Translations under genes and position numbers: made by a program | Shown: positions 62,369 through 64,000 of the stretch, piece after piece | How the letters are laid out: the number at the start of each line of letters is the position of its first letter | Numbering within the stretch: position 1 is the first letter of the stretch | The notes under the pieces: model-generated | Database searches by the model: none | What the model saw: only the letters and a program-made list of their open reading frames with translations | Told to the model about the DNA's origin: nothing | Assembly: GCA_025058315.1 (NCBI GenBank) | Contig: JANXET010000001.1 | Location: 62,001-126,000 of the forward strand | Length of the DNA: 64,000 bases | Source of the DNA: Candidatus Bathyarchaeota archaeon | Lineage (GTDB): Archaea > Thermoproteota > Bathyarchaeia > Bathyarchaeales > Bathycorpusculaceae | Direction: 5' to 3'

Positions 62369-63382
62369 GTGTCTAGGTTGAAACTGTTCGATCTTGAAGA
62401 GGAGAGAATAAAACAGGAAATATCAAGACTTGGTGCAAAGCGTGTATTGGTACAATTGCCGCAGGGGTTGAAAAATGAGAGTTTAAGAATAGCAAAAATT
62501 GTTAGAAAGACTGGGGCTCTACCAATTATTTCAGCAGACCCTTGTTATGGTGCTTGTGACCTAGCTATAGATGCCGCTGAAAGCTTGGATGCAGATTTAA
62601 TCATCCATTACGGGCACTCCCGTCTTCTGAAGTACGAGAAAATACCTACAGTATACATAGAAGCGAGGGCAATGTTAAACGTCAGTGAAGTTGTGGATAA
62701 AGCCCTTTCCAGCATTAAGGATTGGTCCAGGTTAGGACTAGCCACCACGGTGCAGCATGTACAAATTCTCGATGAAGTTAAGGAGATTTTAGTGCGAGCT
62801 GGAAAAACTGTTATGATAGGCGACGCAGGGCGCATGTGCTACCCTGGACAGGTTATAGGGTGCGACTACAGCAATGCTCGATCGATATCCAAGGATGTTG
62901 AGGCTTTCCTATTTATATGTGGGGGAAGATTCCACGCTTTAGGTTTAGCCCTTTCAGTGCAGAAACCTGTAGTGGTTGCCGATCCATATGAAAAACGTGT
63001 TTACATCATCGATGAAAATGATGTTCATAAAATTCTGAACAAAAGATGGGCCTGTATTCAAGAGGCTAAGGCAGCTAAATCATTCGCAATTTTTGTGGGT
63101 TTGAAACCTGGGCAGAAACGTCTAGAAGAAGCTCTAGAAATAAGTAAGAAGCTTGAGAATGCAGGTAAAGAGACCTGTCTTCTTGCTGTTAGAGAATTTA
63201 ATCCTGATGTTATTATGGAAATCTCGTCGATTGATTCTTACGTGAATACCGCATGCCCGAGGATCTCTTTAGACGACTCTATACGGTTCAAGAAACCGGT
63301 AATAACCACTAATGAAGCTCGTGTTGTTGTTGGCGATCTCTCCTGGGAGGATTTATGTAGCTCCGGTTGGTTCGGAAACTAG
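62369..63382 (+). CDS. dph2: Diphthamide synthesis enzyme Dph2
   Basis: Archaeal Dph2 is a radical-SAM-like [4Fe-4S] enzyme that moves the 3-amino-3-carboxypropyl group of SAM to a histidine of aEF2. Its three cluster cysteines lie in ADPCYGACD (near 57), MIGDAGRMCYPGQVIGCDYS (near 155) and VNTACPRIS (near 285). The GTG at 62369 is one start; TTG 62378 after GGGTGTCTAGG is an alternative. The 337 residues match. Confidence 0.95.
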   Translation: MSRLKLFDLEEERIKQEISRLGAKRVLVQLPQGLKNESLRIAKIVRKTGALPIISADPCYGACDLAIDAAESLDADLIIHYGHSRLLKYEKIPTVYIEARAMLNVSEVVDKALSSIKDWSRLGLATTVQHVQILDEVKEILVRAGKTVMIGDAGRMCYPGQVIGCDYSNARSISKDVEAFLFICGGRFHALGLALSVQKPVVVADPYEKRVYIIDENDVHKILNKRWACIQEAKAAKSFAIFVGLKPGQKRLEEALEISKKLENAGKETCLLAVREFNPDVIMEISSIDSYVNTACPRISLDDSIRFKKPVITTNEARVVVGDLSWEDLCSSGWFGN

Positions 63383-63484
63383 TTCTAAACTATGCGAACA
63401 CGACAAAAAGATTTATTGATGGCTTGATTATTTAGCTCTTAAGCTCAACATAAAAACGTGTGCTTATGTGCACTTGCGGTGTTA

Positions 63485-64000
63485 ATGATGACATCGGATC
63501 AAAGGCGTGACAGCGGACGTTTCGTATTGCCCGGAGAACCATTAGGTGTTATTGAAGAGTTTATTCCAGACTCCGGAGCTTATACGAAGGATGGCATTAT
63601 CTATTCAAAGATTATAGGGTGCGCCCTCATCGACTTCAAAAATAAGCGCGTTTCAGTTTTTCCCATAGGTCATGTGGCCAAAGTTCCAAAGGTTGGAAGC
63701 ATAATTATTGGGCAAGTCTCCGCAGTTCAGCCACAGATGGCCACTGTGAGAATATTTAAAATTGGAAAGAAAGCACTATCTGGCTTCTTTTCCGGCTTGC
63801 TTCATGTTTCAGATGCGCAGTCAAGGTTTGTTGAATCGATGTTTAACATCTGCAAGCCTAGCGACATAATTAGAGCTGAGATTATAAGTGAGAAGAATAG
63901 AATCTATCATTTATCCACAAAGGGTAAGAATTTAGGAGTAGTGTATGCGTTTTGCTCAAATTGTGGCTACCTGCTGGAGCAAAGATATCGTGATTTACAG
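63485..64000 (+). CDS. csl4: Exosome subunit Csl4, N-terminal part (cut by window end)
   Basis: The first 172 codons show FVLPGEPLGVIEEFIPDSGA, VPKVGSIIIGQVSAVQP (S1 domain) and a zinc-ribbon start CSNCGYLLEQR, the order found in archaeal Csl4. Csl4 caps the RNA exosome and recruits DnaG. Two ATGs stand in tandem (63485 and 63488). TTTATTGATG around 63410 may belong to its promoter. The end lies beyond the window. Confidence 0.93.
   Translation, partial: MMTSDQRRDSGRFVLPGEPLGVIEEFIPDSGAYTKDGIIYSKIIGCALIDFKNKRVSVFPIGHVAKVPKVGSIIIGQVSAVQPQMATVRIFKIGKKALSGFFSGLLHVSDAQSRFVESMFNICKPSDIIRAEIISEKNRIYHLSTKGKNLGVVYAFCSNCGYLLEQRYRDLQ

Noticed and set aside
62330-62380. TGATGATG before dph2 as a box C
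   Set aside because: No CTGA box follows at guide distance.

Overview
The window is a stretch of an archaeal chromosome. The markers are DNA polymerase D (both subunits), Orc1/Cdc6, geranylgeranylglyceryl phosphate synthase, Alba, Sec61-beta, aIF5A, Pus10, Dph2, L21e, L10e, RpoF and an exosome Csl4 subunit. PolD together with Alba, LysW-type lysine/arginine synthesis and Elf1 beside GGGPS and DP2 suggests a TACK-side lineage, perhaps Bathyarchaeia-like; this placement is inference. TTG starts are frequent (for example hisB, hisF, hom, thrB, nadK, L21e), usually behind GGTGA or GGAGG ribosome-binding sites. Genes are tightly packed with ATGA-type overlaps.

Region 1 (1-29.8 kb) is an amino-acid biosynthesis block. 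It opens with a histidine operon hisG(end)-D-C-B-H-A-F-I, which has no hisE. A divergent pair follows: an HTH-CBS regulator, and a three-gene sulfide-to-homocysteine operon (a DUF39/MA1821-type enzyme with CBS domains, a NIL-ferredoxin, and a UPF0280/COG2122 protein). Facing it is a leftward thrB-thrC-hom-aspartate kinase operon. Next come a leftward argG-argH-carA-carB operon, an ACT-domain protein, and a leftward lysW-X-Y-Z-J-K operon. A homoaconitase/isopropylmalate dehydratase pair runs the other way, followed by a LysE-type exporter.

Region 2 (29.9-39.1 kb) holds an intron-containing tRNA-Ser(CGA), a PhoU-like regulator, DUF429, DP1 (PolD small subunit), DUF99 and orc1/cdc6. After orc1 is a 690-bp AT-rich gap with three origin-recognition-box-like elements, which I read as a replication origin. 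On the far side sit three poorly known genes: a winged-helix protein, a membrane-anchored coiled-coil winged-helix protein, and a small helical protein. The gaps around the last two carry repeated GTGAT/ATCAC motifs. This origin-side cluster is the best candidate for an undescribed system.

Region 3 (38.3-64 kb) is mostly core information processing and housekeeping: NadE, Elf1, GGGPS, DP2, a MazG/DUF488 pair, Sec61-beta, an Sm-like protein, DUF2070, Alba, Nob1, NAD kinase, aIF5A, Hsp20, a PAC2 protein, SRP54, Pus10, L21e-RpoF-DUF655-RsmA-HemK, a dCTP deaminase, L10e, PEP synthase, Dph2 and Csl4 (cut by the window end). One class-III aminotransferase-like protein here has aspartate where the PLP-binding lysine belongs.

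Two genes (hisH and argG) have no ATG, GTG or TTG able to include their essential N-terminal motifs. Instead an ATT or an ATA stands at the right distance behind a good ribosome-binding site, so non-canonical initiation is likely unless these are sequence errors. No insertion sequences, CRISPR arrays or prophage genes were seen.
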